Part shown: positions 24,812 to 38,350 of the stretch, one piece after another
Layout of the letters: each line of letters begins with the position of its first letter
Numbering within the stretch: position 1 is the stretch's first letter
Origin: Montifringilla adamsi
Taxonomy: Eukaryota > Chordata > Aves > Passeriformes > Passeridae
Direction: 5' to 3'
NCBI GenBank assembly: GCA_017590115.1
Contig: JAGGNK010008448.1
Coordinates: 3,350,794 to 3,414,793, forward strand
DNA length: 64,000 nt
Program-made: the position numbers and the translations under genes
The notes under the pieces: model-generated
Told to the model about the DNA's origin: nothing
Database searches by the model: none
The model's input: only the letters and a program-made list of their open reading frames with translations

Positions 24812-25438
24812 TGAGACAAGAGATGTGGGACACCAGGCAGCTCTTCAAAATGCTGTTTATTGTATAGAAGATGTTACAGCAGTCTTGGGTCCTGGGTGAC
24901 AGAGCCACATCTACAGCAGTCAGCTGCAATTTATAGGCAAGCCTGAAGCCACTTTACTTCTGGTTACAATGCATTATATATTTTTCTTTGCTGAGCATCT
25001 TAATACATAACAACCAATCAGCATCATATATCTTTAGTTTTACCTATAGCCTATGATAACTACTATCATTACTATATTATGGTCATTACTATCCAATCAC
25101 ATGAGTTAGTATGTTACTGTTTAAGCTTAAAGTTGTTTTTCAGTTTTCTTGCAGTGGAAAATTCTTAGACCTTTTTTCTACTTGCCACATCGGCATGTTT
25201 GTTTGTCTATGGTATCTTTCTGCTTTCTCTAAGTCTTATTTTTGCTTGGTAAAACATCTTTTTTTGTTTGTGGTCAACATATCCTTTGCTCTAGTCATAA
25301 AACCCCCTTCCAACTCGACTTAACCTTTGCATTCTGAGTTGTCCAGTAACGACTGGCTCAGCAATTATCAATTTAGACATCTACTGTTCTTCTATATCAA
25401 AACTTGCTTCCATCTCTATCCCATTCTCAGGCTGCACA
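24812..25438 (-). mobile_element. Solo LTR, minus orientation (approximate ends)
   Basis: Read on the minus strand it has LTR architecture: start TGTGCAGCCTGAG, a GATTGG CCAAT-type box, a TATA-like CCTATAAATTG, then ACAATAAACAGC as poly(A) signal, and an end at CCCACATCTCTTGTCTCA. There is no coding sequence at either side. I could not find a convincing target duplication, so the ends are uncertain by some tens of bases. It is unlike the other LTRs in the window. Confidence 0.6.
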
Positions 25439-28400
25439 TTCAGAGAGCTTTCTGCCGAGCACACATATTTGTGAAATTTTCTTGTTAAACTTTCATCTTT
25501 ACCATCAGTTGAAGAAAAGGAAATATAAGTAATTGAACAAACACTTATGGAAATATCTTTCTCCCCCTTTGCTCAGGCTCAGCTCAGGCCAAACTCATAC
25601 CTTCCCCCACTTGCAAGTTTCAGTTTCCTTTATTTTCCCGCTGACTTACGCTCTGTTCATCCTACTTTCCTCATACAATTTCCTCAGACAATGCAAAAGT
25701 TTGGCATCGAGAGTGTAATGGTTTCTTTCTGCAGTCTGGGCCAGGAAAATGAGCTACACCAAAACCAAATGAAGTTAACAGTAAAAAGAGTTTTGAGTTG
25801 AAGGAACAGCCAGTCACCAGTATTCATAGGGAGTAAGGAAGCTTTCTCCTGGGAAGACTAAATTGGCACAAGGCTTCTCAATATTTTTTGCCTTACTGAA
25901 AGTACCGAAAGAAATTACAAAGTCCCTGGGAAAAAGAGTTGTCATGCAAATTTGCTGCAAGAACAGCACAGCCCCAACAGGCAGATTCCAAGGTAACAGG
26001 GTGATAAAGGACTTGACAGCAAACTTTAAAGCTGGAAGGAAGAGCCCGTAGCATGCTGAACCAGAGCTAAGAGGCTGACCTTCAGCTAGATAGATTAAAG
26101 GCATTTCAGCCTCAGAAAAAAAGTGAAGGTCTTTCCGTAAAGGGAAAGAACATTTTACATAGTCTAGAAGGCAGCTGTTTCTGTTTCTTCTGTAAAGAAA
26201 CAGCACATTGTCAGGCCAGGAAAAAGCTAAACAGATGCAAAATTAATTTCCAGTGTCCACACTAACAGGAGTTATTCTATGAATCACCTAATTTGGGTGC
26301 CTAAACTCAGAAGTTTCAATGCAGAAAAAGAGAGGTTTCCAGGACTGTAACACCTAAGCATTAATTTCCTTTGTGCTCCCCTACCTTTGACCCTATCTCT
26401 AGTTCAAAAGGCATCCACTCAACAGCAATTTGTTCCTTCTCACTAACAAAATGAAACTGACACCTAGTGGCAACACCTTTACAGAAAGGACCTCCAAGAT
26501 TTTTGGTGTTGATTTCTTTGTTGCCAGGATTTCACTCATTCATGGCACAATAACCTGCAAAATGTCAGTTGTTTACACATCAGGAGAGTCGTCTTACATG
26601 GAAGAATGCAAGATTATCCTGATATATCCATGCTAAATCAGGTGCCAAATGCAATAGTGATTAATTACTGCATTGTTCTGCCTCGAGCAATTTACCTTGC
26701 TTTGTCAGCAAAACAACCAAACTAAGAACACTCATCTTCTAAAGCTCTTCTGCTTCTGAGATCTGAGCCACTCATGCAGAGTTGATGGCGAAAATACTCA
26801 GGAAAATAGGCCATTACATAATCTCTTCAACAGTTTCTTTGGAAATAATACACTAATAATTTCCACATAAGAGGCAATGCAAGCTGGCTTCATCTTACTA
26901 ATTATTGTTTGCAGTATGAGTTCTATGCCGGTGGAGAATTCAACAATTGAATAAGTAATACTAAACTCTTCACATCTTTGTTACAGGAAAGCAATAGGTA
27001 GTGCAAGGTGTAGCTCAAATTAAGGCAGACATGAAATAGTCCATTCGTCCTTAAGTAAAACTCTCAAAATTTATAACAAAGGTCATGGTGAAAAGCAAAA
27101 TAAATTAAGACCCTATAGTGACAGATGCATGGCAAGTTTATATTATTTTAAGTTTGAAATATTGAAATGTGAACAAAATTATCCTTTCCACAAAGTAAAC
27201 TGCAATGTCAAAACAAATAATAATTGCAGTTCAGGTTCTGGGGCTCAGACATCCAGCTTCTTGTGTAAAAAGTGTTTTATTTATACATTTTAAAACTCAA
27301 AAGCAAATGATCCTCTCTCTCTTGTCTGTTTTTTATTCTCACTTATCTCTTGCTGTTTTAATTTATAGGGACCTCAAGATAACTGAAATCTGTTCGATTT
27401 TTTCATTGTTTTAATTAAGTTCAGCACAATAATGGCAAAAGGAGTAGCAAAATCTCTATTTCAAGTGAACAAGCCAGGAGTTAGCTGAGCTGGCAGATCT
27501 TCCTGGGCTCTCACAGCTTTAACACTGTAAAGAATTTTAACACTGAATGTCTAATCAAGTTGCAGATTGAAACTGAAATGTTACTTTCTGCTGCTAGATT
27601 CAGCGCTGGTAATTACTCACTGGGTTTTGTAGGGGGCGGGAGAAATATCCGTGCAGATCCTCCTTACCTGAACTTGGCAGAATGCCTTCCTGCTTTCAAA
27701 AGTCCACTCAACAATAGCTTATTGTGCTGCACTTTCAGTTTTGTTAACTTTTATGACAGCAGCTCCTTGGCTGAGTCAGCTCTTTTCAGGAAAATCTGTG
27801 GATGTACATAAAGTAGAGTTCTAACAACAGAAGCATTTTTTAAAGATTAGCCTAATGTTCCAGAGATCCTACAATATGCAGCAAAACTTTGCACAATTTA
27901 ACATTAATGTAAAACATGTTTTGTAGCAAAATCCAATTAAACTCTCTTCTGAGTAATAAATATTACAATATTTGAATAGGACAGCTACTCAGATGAACCA
28001 AATGAACTGATTTTTCTATATATCAGGAAGCATATGTTCTTTGACTTTAATGTCCATAATGATTTTTAAATATGGACACTAAATACAAAAGACCTATCTG
28101 GTTTGATTACATAATTCTCAGAATGAGAACAACTAAACTGATTAATGTAATTATAAACAGTAATTGTATCCTCCCACTAAATTTATTGAAAAGGAGAGAA
28201 ACAGTAAAACAATCTGAAATTTAGTTTGATGTCAGCATGACAGCTTCCTGCAGAACTAGCTAGTGTATATATAACTGACTTCTTTTACAGGGGTGTGGGG
28301 GAGAAGGAAAAAAACCATATTTCTCAGCTCTGTATGTTGTTAATAGAAAACCCAGGGGAAAGCCCAGAATTTTTGCTGACTCCAGGTTTACCTGGGACTG

Positions 28401-31400
28401 AATCTCAGCCCTGAGCTGCTTGGCTCGTTCGACAGCTCTCCCTTATCTGCTCGTGGTGCAGTCACCAGAGGCAGCAGAACTGCTGTCCTCTGAAATTCCA
28501 GGGCTGATTTTACTCCCTGTGCTCGGGCTGGCTGGTTCCTCTCCAGCTGCTGCTTGTGGAGGAATACTCTATTCAGATGCAAGCAAGAAAGGCCAAAGCT
28601 AACTCTTATCTTCACTGCTATTAAAGTACACACGGAAAAGATAGTGGCAATATTATTTCATCTCTCTCACAGAGAGATACTGCGCAGAGAACCTGGGAAG
28701 AAAGGATGCTGTGTCAGTGCTGAATCTTTGTGAATAATACAAAAATTGAGGTGCTGTGTGTGACTGAGCTAATAGAGGGTCTGCTCCATGGGAGACTAGA
28801 AATGAAGCATTTGTTTTATCGGTTCTCCAGTCTGTAGGCTACACAACTAAAAATTCCTTACAAATCAGGTTGCTGGTTTAGATTCAGTGTCTTCTTGGCT
28901 GCCTGAGAACAGCTAAAATAATTTCAAAATCCTACAAAAGGACACAATTATAGATATTTTGATTTGCATGTCTCCCAGTAAGATTCTGGAACTCCATCTG
29001 CCTCCTGTTTACAATTTATACTCACTTGTTCATTTCCTGCCTTTTAGGCTCTCAGTGTTAATACCTCAGAAACAGCCACTTTGGGCATTGGGTCATGGGT
29101 ATTTTTGTTTGTGTTTTTTTAAACACAAACAAAACAGAACAGTTTTAAGACTCTAGTAGGACCACCAAAATTCTGGAAAACATTGAAAATGGCCTTTTGT
29201 AGTATACTACAGATTTGTAGTATCCTGTTAACAGGATATGACAAATTATCATCATTTATGTCTGACCTGGGTTTGGGCACAGAACTATACCAAGGACTTA
29301 TATTTAGAATTGATATTAAGAAATTGAATTCAAAATAAAACGCTGAGGCTCTTTACATGGTTGTTCCATTTCACTTGCCTATTACTGCCATCTAGTGATA
29401 CAATTTACAATAGTCAAAACTTCCCATTTAGAAATTATATTTCATCAAAAGTATTTGGAAATGTGCAGGGTATATTCTAAAAATCTATGCTTCATTTGTT
29501 TGCTAACGTAATGCCCCAGGCTGGCATGCAATTTTATACATATTCAGTTTTGAAGATATTTCTTCTGTCTTCCCTATAAAAATGCACTTAAAGACTTGCC
29601 CAAGAAGACTTGTCAGAACCATGGGAGTTTATAATGTATTCAACTTCTCTTTGAGCAAATTTCCCTTGAAATGGCCATAACATTTATTAATGCATTGGTT
29701 GTTAATAAATGATTCATAATTATTTATATGCATATAAGTTATGAAAATAATTTGGGTCAAGTAAAGAGAGCTAATCTCATCCCGTTTTCAAACACCAGAA
29801 ATTGTCCCATCTTGTTTGAAAAGTAATCACTTCCCAAATCTCCTACCTACCTAACTTGCCTCTTCAGATATTACCAGAGGCTGAAGATCAAATGCAAATA
29901 GGGCACAGAGTCTTAATTATGAAGGTAAATTGCCTATTTTAAACGCTTATTATTTTTCTGTGATTTGAGGTCTTTAAATCAAGGTTGATCTTTCTAAAGA
30001 ATTCACTGGAGCTCAAATTGCAGATGGGGTTTATGAGCATCTGGTTTTACTTCCTAAGTAGCAAATTACCTAGTGATTTTCTATAGCCATGTGCATTTAA
30101 TTTATTTTCTTTTTAGTCAGATTAACTCACCTGAGTGGTCAGACAATTCATAATGCTGCTGAGCTCAAATCAAGTTACACATAGAACAAAAAGATACTAA
30201 CAACAAAATCTGACACTTGGCACTATCATATCAGTCATGTTCAAATTTGGTTTTGATTGTTAATTGAACTGCAGGTGAAAAGTTGTCCCACTCAGTTCTA
30301 CCCTGGGACTTTCTCCGAGCTCATTGGAGGTCTCTGGACCACGGACCAAGCTCTGGGGGTTTAGGCACAGTGAGCTCTATTTGCTTTTTCTTCACGTGTT
30401 TCTCCAAGTACTTGCACAGGCCTCTAGGGAATATTTTTATACTCATTTAGATGTCTTTCCTTGGTATCTCCCCCAGCTTTGATATTCTAAAGAATGCTGA
30501 CATTCTTTAAATTAAGTAATCCTTGGGTCCTTTATTCTAGCAGAAAATGGTATTAAAAACACTTTGACTATCATTCTCAGAGTGAGCTGGTACTCTTTTA
30601 ATATTTCCAAATAGCAAATGTCTTCTTGTATTTTTCAATTCGCAGTGTTGAAACAACCACATATGTTTAATTCTGATTTTAAACTTAACTCTGTGTACAA
30701 AATAAAACTGACAATTTAGCACAAAGATAATCCTATTGTCAGACATAGCAGCAACCTCAGTTCTAGATTACTTATTTAAAGTAATCTCCAAAATCCCAGA
30801 AAGTTTAATTCTTAGATTTTCAGCTTTTTGATACCTGGATAAATCTCATTGTAACAATACAAAAGGCAAATGTGCCTCTGCTAATTAACCATGCAAATTG
30901 GAAAGAAGAAAATGGAACACAGTATATTTTGTGCAGTGGATTCTCATTCTTCCTGGAATCTCTTCAGATTTAGATACTATTAATAAATATACACTCTACC
31001 ATATTACAGTGAGATATTCAAAATTCATATTTCTAACCACTTGAGTAAACTAAAAGAAAATGCTTCTTCTGAAATCAGAGGTGTCATAGCATTGTTAATT
31101 AAATACACAGATTATACTTTTTAAACTTATGACTTCTTGCATTCATGGGTCATTTTTAAATTGACTAAACTGATGGACTACTAACAGTTCTAATTTACAC
31201 TATTCTATGAGTCACAACATGTCTAGTGCAAGACACGAATTGATGCAAAAGTGTGCATTGCAAACTCTTTTAAAGAAGAAATATGCCAGTGTCAGAAATG
31301 CAAGTTGGGATAGAAAGCAGAAACCATCTGTGATAAAAAGTGATGAAAACCAAGTGATAAAAACCAAGTTATATCACTTACACAGTCAGTTAAATTGATC

Positions 31401-31519
31401 AGATCAGTGCCTTTAAATCAGTGTTACCTAGAACTAGTCCAGGGAGCATGGACACTCAGCATTTAACTTCAAAACTAAATAAAAATAATAAATAACAATT
31501 CTTTTTTTCTAAAAACAAC
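25439..31519. other. Gene-free stretch
   Basis: About 6 kb of mostly AT-rich sequence without a recognisable exon, RNA gene or mobile element. Open frames are short and domain-free. Confidence 0.5.
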
Positions 31520-32073
31520 TGTTGGGCTGTTGCACAAAATAACAGCATGGGATGGTTTGACGTTAGGTCTTGAATTGAATCTATGAATTCATTGTGACCA
31601 AAAGGGGGGGATCTTCCTCCTTCGGACTATAAACTGCTTTTTCTCCATTCCCGCTCCGACTCTCCCACACATCGTGCCCTGAACTGAGTCAGTTCAAGTC
31701 GTTGAAAGAAAAGAAAACGAGCCTAACAAAGAAAGAAAGTTTATCTGCGATTTAAATCCTTGAAACAGTTTATTGTTTCAAGTGCTAGAGCTGGTGTGAG
31801 GTGGAAGGTGGGATCGTGCAGCTGAGGAGTAATTTACCCATTCTCACGAGAATGAGCCATTGCATTTCATCAGTTCTCAGTGCAGCTTTTTCCTCCAACT
31901 GTGCTTCCAAATCCTCCATCTCCGTGTCACCTATACAGTGTTGCACCCTGCTATGTCTCAGTTCTGGTGCTTGTATAACCAAAGTGCTGTTGTGAATAAA
32001 AGACATTAATTTTCTCATTGTCACTGACGTACTTTACTGGGTTACATTGCTTAAAAAAGAAAAAAAAAAAAGT
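31520..32073 (+). other. Unidentified retrocopy-like or promoter-like block
   Basis: A block of higher GC and CpG content than its surroundings. It contains a TATA-like ACTATAAACTGC (about 31627), an AP-1-like TGAGTCA (about 31684), AATAAA (31996-32001) and an A-rich tail (32051-32072). This order could be a processed copy of an RNA or an unknown LTR element. No protein family is recognised in either strand, including the 79-codon minus frame at 31785-32024. The identity is open. Confidence 0.3.
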
Positions 32074-35000
32074 CAAACAAGCCACACTGAACCAGACCTA
32101 GTAAAGTGGAAGAGATGCTTCATAAGGCACTTCAAGAAGCCAGGCTAGTCAATCATTCTGGTTTAGCTGGCCACTAAATTGCAGTCTCCCTCAGACTTAG
32201 AAAAACCTGTTTTCCTCTTATTATTCTCACTTTTCGTTCCACTTCTTTCTTCATTTATGGACAGAATAACAGAACAGGGCAGCTGGAAGATAGAACTGGG
32301 CCATTATTTGGTAGAAGGACAACTAGAAGGTAAGTGGGGAATATTAGTCCACCCTCCTTCTAACATTTACTGCAACTGGGAAATTATCTGAGGCTCACAG
32401 CTTGAATTTTTCAATAGTAGACGTCAGCAGCATGTGAAACTATTTCATTCTAATGATAATTGAAGAAACCTAGCTGGAAAAGATTACCATATTGTGATTA
32501 ATTGAAAAACCAAGGCTGAGTTAAATGTCAAGTTTAAAAATAGTATAATCTCATTAAACTGATTCATTATTTGCTGCAATAAAGGCAAATCTGTTATAAC
32601 TATGTCCCTATAAAGACAATAGGCCAGAAATTATAAAAGAACAGCATATGAAATTATAAAACTAGCAATAACATACCCACTATAATCACAGTTTTTACAA
32701 CATCTCATAAAAAGGAATTAAACACAATAAATACTTTGCCTTATGACAGTTGGCTTTGTATCTTCATATATTGAAAAAGAAGTCACACAAGGTATATGGA
32801 AAATTTTTTGTTGTTATAAATATGATTTTTTTAAAGTGAATATCTGCATAGCAATTGCAGAAGGAAAAGGGATTAAATGTTTTGAGCTTGCAACGGCAGA
32901 GCTGCAGTTTCACTGTTCAGCTACAAGGCTGGGGACATGCAGCAACCAGATATTGAACCAAACACATCAGCTCTGCAGTGACCATCTCTGGCTCAACTCA
33001 TAACTCACTCTCCTCCAAACCTCTACCAGTCCTCACTGTGCAGTTGAGAATGATTTGGCAAACTCAGCTGGGATCGTGGTGGTGGAACAATCTCGAGATG
33101 GGCCCTTTTATTCCTCCAGATGCAGTCCAGTGTTACTGCCACGTCCATGAAATGCATCAAACCCACTCCAGCAAAGATCAGCTTCCAGGTGGAACTCATG
33201 TAACCACGTCTTTCTGCCCAAAGCAAGGTCAGCCTTGAGGTCAGATGAAATTACCTGGAGTTTTATCCCTTTAGTTATTGAAAAACATCCAAGGACAGAG
33301 CCTGGCCAAGTTCTCTGTGCAGCCTGCTCCAGTGTAATGCAAACCTGTCCTGGAACAGGACGGCTAAACTATTTCCTTTGTACAGTCAGACACTGCTGGG
33401 CAGCACAAACCACTAAAGGACTATGAGGAATTTTGCTGTAAAGAAGATTTTAAAGTCTGATTTCCAGCAAAAGTGAAATAAATTAAAGTGAAATAATTAA
33501 ACAGTTAATGTGTGGTCAGCAGAGCAGCCTCCTCGTCTCTTACAGTGGCTATGAGGGATACAATAAGAGAAGCACTCCCCTATAAATACTCCTTGAAATA
33601 CTTTTTGAAGTATTGAAACACTTCTCTGCCTATATTCCTAAGAGCAAAATCAACCAAAAAGCAGGAGTTTTTTCTTGTTTAATTTTTTTTCCTCTGTTCT
33701 ACTATTTCTTTGTAGACTAAGACATTGAGAAATTCTGGACAGCTACTAATTCAGCTAGCATCCATAAATTAAGTTCTCTCTTAAAATTCAGGTGGCTGTA
33801 CATCAAAATGAAATAAGGCTGAAAACAGCAGGTAATAATTATTTCACTGAGCAAGGTCACCTGGCAGACTGCATCTGAAAAAAATAGAAAATTAATTGGC
33901 TGGATCAAAATCTCAGAAGGCTGCTCACCTGAATGATGAAATCATTACCTTTGTAATTAACCACATACAAACTCTCCTTCTCAACACTGGAAACCAGGTT
34001 AAGGCCCAAATTAAAATCAAGACCAAAGCACTCAGAGAATATTCAATCTGTATTTAAACAAGTTCCTATCTAAACAACTGTTTAAAAAGAGCTATACATT
34101 ATCACCTTCCTTAAGTGTCCATTTTTCCCTCCTTGTCAGTAATTAAAATAAATGAATATTCAGAATTAATACCTTAATAATTTCTGAATTCATAATTTAA
34201 TTTCTATTAGAAAAACATGTTACATGAGACAATGTCAGAAGTAGACATTTGAACTTCTGACTACTGAAGTAAGATAGAATACTGAAATCTTCATGTTTTC
34301 AACGAAAAGCAATCTACTGTGAAAAGGAAAAAAAAAAAAAAAAGTTTTATACTGAAAAGTTTGAAAGTAAATATTGATGGTGGTTTGCATTTCAGATTTG
34401 CAGCTACCGGAGACAAACAGGGCTTCTCCTGTTTTTGCTGTAACTCAGCTGCAGAGGAGCTGTTTGGGCTTCGGTCTCACAGAGCAATACAAAGTATCTT
34501 TCTGGGGAGAAAATACTAGATAATAGAGAATTATCTCATTCCTAAGGAATAGCCTAACAAGAACCAACAGTGAGAAGTGGGAAAAGAAATGCAAGGTGAT
34601 TAATCGTGCTGGGGGAGAGGGACGAGGGATTACCAAGAAGAATAAGGGTCCCATCTTTTGACATTTGAGTCAAAATGAGGTAATCTTTTGAAAGACAGAC
34701 TACAGTAAAACAAAATCAGTAGGATCAACAGCAGAGGTAACGAGGTAAAATGTAAGAGCCTGTTAAGTGGTCACCTCCCATTAAACCTTCTAAAACTTCT
34801 TGTTGCCTCCAGTTCAATGAATTCCTTCTCATTTACAATGTTTTATTTCAAAACAAAAATCATACTTTCTAAGTTTCAGAACACTTTGTACTGTAGTTGT
34901 AATAGAGGAGAGGAAACTGTGTTAAGCTAGATCTTAACTAAGGCAAAAAAGCAAATTAATCCCAAGGAGGTTTTTCCCTAAGGCTTCACATCTGCTTAGG

Positions 35001-36737
35001 AAATTCATTCTAACAAGAAGATAGAAATCTATTCCCTACATTTTCTGGTTAGATGAATTTTCTGGCAAGATGAATTTTCCGGCTATAGATTTGAAAATGA
35101 AAATGTTAATAGTCCAATTTAAATGAGCAATTTTTAGACAGTAATTCTGGTAATTTTTGTGTGGTCCTGGATTTCACCTGATTTCAGAGCCTGATTTGAT
35201 AAGTGTTTTGCAATTGCCAGGAAGGAATGGCACAAAATAAATAGCTTTTGATATTCTTTATGTGAATACTTTCCACGTAATAAGTACTTTCTGAAAAAAA
35301 TGAAAACTTTTCACCACAAAGTCAGTGTTATCAAAGTTCTGGTTTATATACAAGCTTCAAATTCTTCTTTTTATTAGACTATTTTTTAAGAGACACGCAC
35401 ACATACTAAAAAATGAATGTAATTTTCTATGAATAAACCATTTTCAAAGTAAATTTGGTGAAAATATACTCAAAATTAAAAAAAGATATAAAATATTGGA
35501 AGGCCTTTAAACCCTGCATAGACTAAAAAAAAAAAAAAATCCTTTATTCAGGAAACCATTCTCACAGGGTTTTTTTTTAATAGTTATTCTGTCTTACTTT
35601 GACTAGCCAAAATAATGTTCAATGTTTTCCTGATATGTTTATGACACACTTGCATCACCTGACGTATTTCAGAACTTGGCATAAAGAACTAAGATTTGAA
35701 ACCACTTTTAAAGGGTGAATGCTTACTGCACAAGAGGAAAATATTTTTCATTTTGCTGTTTATCAGTCTCTCTCAAAACAAATTTGTTGCAGGTGGTAGA
35801 GAGGCTGCTTGGACATAATCTCAGCTAGAGATACTGCTAGGCATGGATTACGTTTGTTCACAATCTGAAATAGTTTTCTTGTTTTCTTTCTTTGTTTTAG
35901 GAGCTCACGAGTCTGCTACAAAGGCATAGAATTCTGTTACAATTCATTTATTGATAGAAGAACAGACCATTGTGCAATCCTGCACAGGATGAATCTTTTG
36001 GGACACATGAGCTGTTACCCAACAGTACTTAGAGGATTCACTCAAAGCAAAATTTAAAATTGTCTGTGTGTATAGCTACAGAAGTATCAGGAGAAACTTA
36101 AGTTCCAGAGCAGGAAAGACAGTAAAATCAGAGCTGAACAAATCTATTCACATGACTCTAGCAAAGTCCTGACCTCATTAGATCCACTAGAAATAGACAT
36201 GTTTTCCTTCAAGAGAGCCACAACCTTTTCCTGATGTCCATCCGTTTCCATCTGTCCTTAGTACATAACCTTCTTTCACTTACCTGGTATAAAGTGATCA
36301 AATGTCACATGTACAAAGCCAGCTTCCTGTCTTGTCAAAAGGGGAAGTTGTCATATTACTCTCTCATTAAGTGAGGAAAATCTTTAAACTTAAACCAAGC
36401 CCAAATCTTGAAAGCCCAAATAAAGTAAATTTTTAACCTCATGCCACTGTAGGGGTCATGCTGATAGAAAGGGACAGAATATATGTCTCAAAGCATCAGG
36501 AAAGTTAAAATCCATATAAAATGCATTTACTCTCATGCAGTTACTATTAAAAATTTGCCTTCTTTAACTTCACATCTTCAGTCCCCTTCATGAAAATATA
36601 AAGAACATTCTAGTTTATCTAATACTCCCCTGGTTAAATATAAAATCCAGATATTTTCCCTTTGCTTTAGGTTTCCTTTTTTTCTCTTTCTACTTGCACA
36701 TTCTTTACTATGATCTTTCCTAGTAAAGGCTATTTAA
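32074..36737. other. Gene-free stretch with possible weak CR1 relic
   Basis: No gene recognised. Around 33275-33360 the bases AAAACATCCAAGGACAGAG, then GCAGCCTGCTCCAGTG, resemble antisense CR1, but the match is short. A16 lies at 34328-34343. Confidence 0.4.
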
Positions 36738-38350
36738 GTCACAGAGTCACAGAAGAGTTTGAGCTAGAAGGGACCTTGTAAAGGCCATCTTGTCCACATC
36801 CCCTGCCATGAGCAGTGACATCTTCAACCAAGGCAGGTTGCTCAGAGCCCCATCCTACCTGACTTTGCATGTCACCAGGGATGGGCCATCTGCCACCTCC
36901 CTGAGCAACCTGGGCCAGTGTTTCAACAGCCTCATTGTTAAATGCTTATTTCTTGTGTCTGGTCTAAAATTACACCCCTTCAGTTTAAAACCATCACCCC
37001 TTGTCCTATCACAACAACAGGTCCTGCTAAGAAGTTTGTCCTTATCTTTCTTGTGGGTGCCACTCTTCAAGTACTGAAATATTGCAAGATTTCCCTGGAA
37101 CCTTCTCTTCTCCAGGCTCAAAAATTCCAACTTTCTCAGTCTTTCCTCTTAGAAGAGATGTTCCAGAGAGGTGTTATTCTCATCACCTTTGTGGCCTCCT
37201 CTGGGCTCCATCCAACAGGTCCCTATCCTTCTTGTGCTGGGACCCCAGAGCTGATGCAGCCCTGCAGGTGAGGTTTCACCAGGGCAGAGCAGAGGGGCAG
37301 AATCCCCTCCCTCACCCTGCTGCCACATTGCTTTGGATGCAGCCCAGGACAAAACTGGCTTTCTATGCTGCCAGTGCTCATTGCTGGGTCATGTCCAGCC
37401 TCCCACCCAGCAGCATCCTCAAGCCCTTCTGGGCAGGGTTGCTCTCATTCTGCTCATCCCCAGCCTGGACTGATACAGGTAGTTGTTCCAACACAGGTGC
37501 AGCACCTTGCAGCTGGTCTTATTAAACCTTATGAGATTCCCATGGCCCACTCCTCAAGCTTGTCCAAGTCCCTCTGGATGTCATCCCCTCCTTTAGGAGT
37601 GTCAACCACACCACTCAGCTTGGTGTCACCTGCAAATGCTGAGGGTGCACTCAATCCCTTCATCTATGTCATTAATGAAGATATTAAATAGCACTGGTCC
37701 CAGTACAGACCTCAGAGGAGGAACACTACTCATCACTGATGTCCACTGGGAGGCCAAAACATTAACCACTACCCTCTGGGCGCAACTGTCCAACTAATTC
37801 CTCCTCCACCAAACAGACCAACTGTCAAACCCATCTCTCTCCAATGCAGAGAGAAGGATGCTGTGGGGGTCTCTGTCAAAGCCTTTACAGAAGTCCAGGC
37901 AAAACCCTTTCCTTTGCCCACTGATGTATCTCTCCATCATGGAAGGCCCCTGGGTTGGGCAGGCAGGATTTGCCCCGGTGAAGCCGTGTTGGCTGTCCCA
38001 AATCTCCTCCCTGTCCTCCACGTGCCTTAGCAGAGCTTCTGAGAGGATCTGTTCCATGACCTTCCCAGGCACAGAAGGAAGATCCCAGTTTCCCCTTTTC
38101 AGTCACCTGGGACTTCACTTGGCTGCCATGACCTTTCAAATATCATGGAGAGGGGATTGGCAACTACATCAACCGATTCCCTTAGGACTTCAGGATGCAT
38201 CTCATTCCTCAGGTGGGCAAGAACTTGATCTTTACTTGCAGCAGGGAACACTTTCCTGCCACAGACCCCATCCTGCTGCCCATCCACTCTGCAGGTGTGG
38301 GAAGAGAGGTTGTCACTGATGACTGAGGAAATTCTGGGATGCAATTTAGC
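36738..38350 (-). mobile_element. CR1 LINE, 5'-truncated, antisense, with reverse transcriptase remnant
   Basis: The left end (CACAGAGTCACAGAAGAG, then GAGCTAGAAGGGACC) is the complement of the CR1 tail. The 3' region follows through about 37790. The minus-strand frames at 37794-38072 and 38099-38356 encode the end of the CR1 reverse transcriptase: MHPEVLRE, PLSMIFERSWQPSEVPGD, then VMEQILSEALLRHVED, QHGFT and CLDFCKGFD, in the order seen in CR1 ORF2. Two frames and stops show it is dead. At about 1.6 kb it is the longest LINE piece here. Confidence 0.92.

Noticed and set aside
37858..38319. 153-codon plus-strand frame
   Set aside because: Antisense shadow of the CR1 reverse transcriptase remnant.
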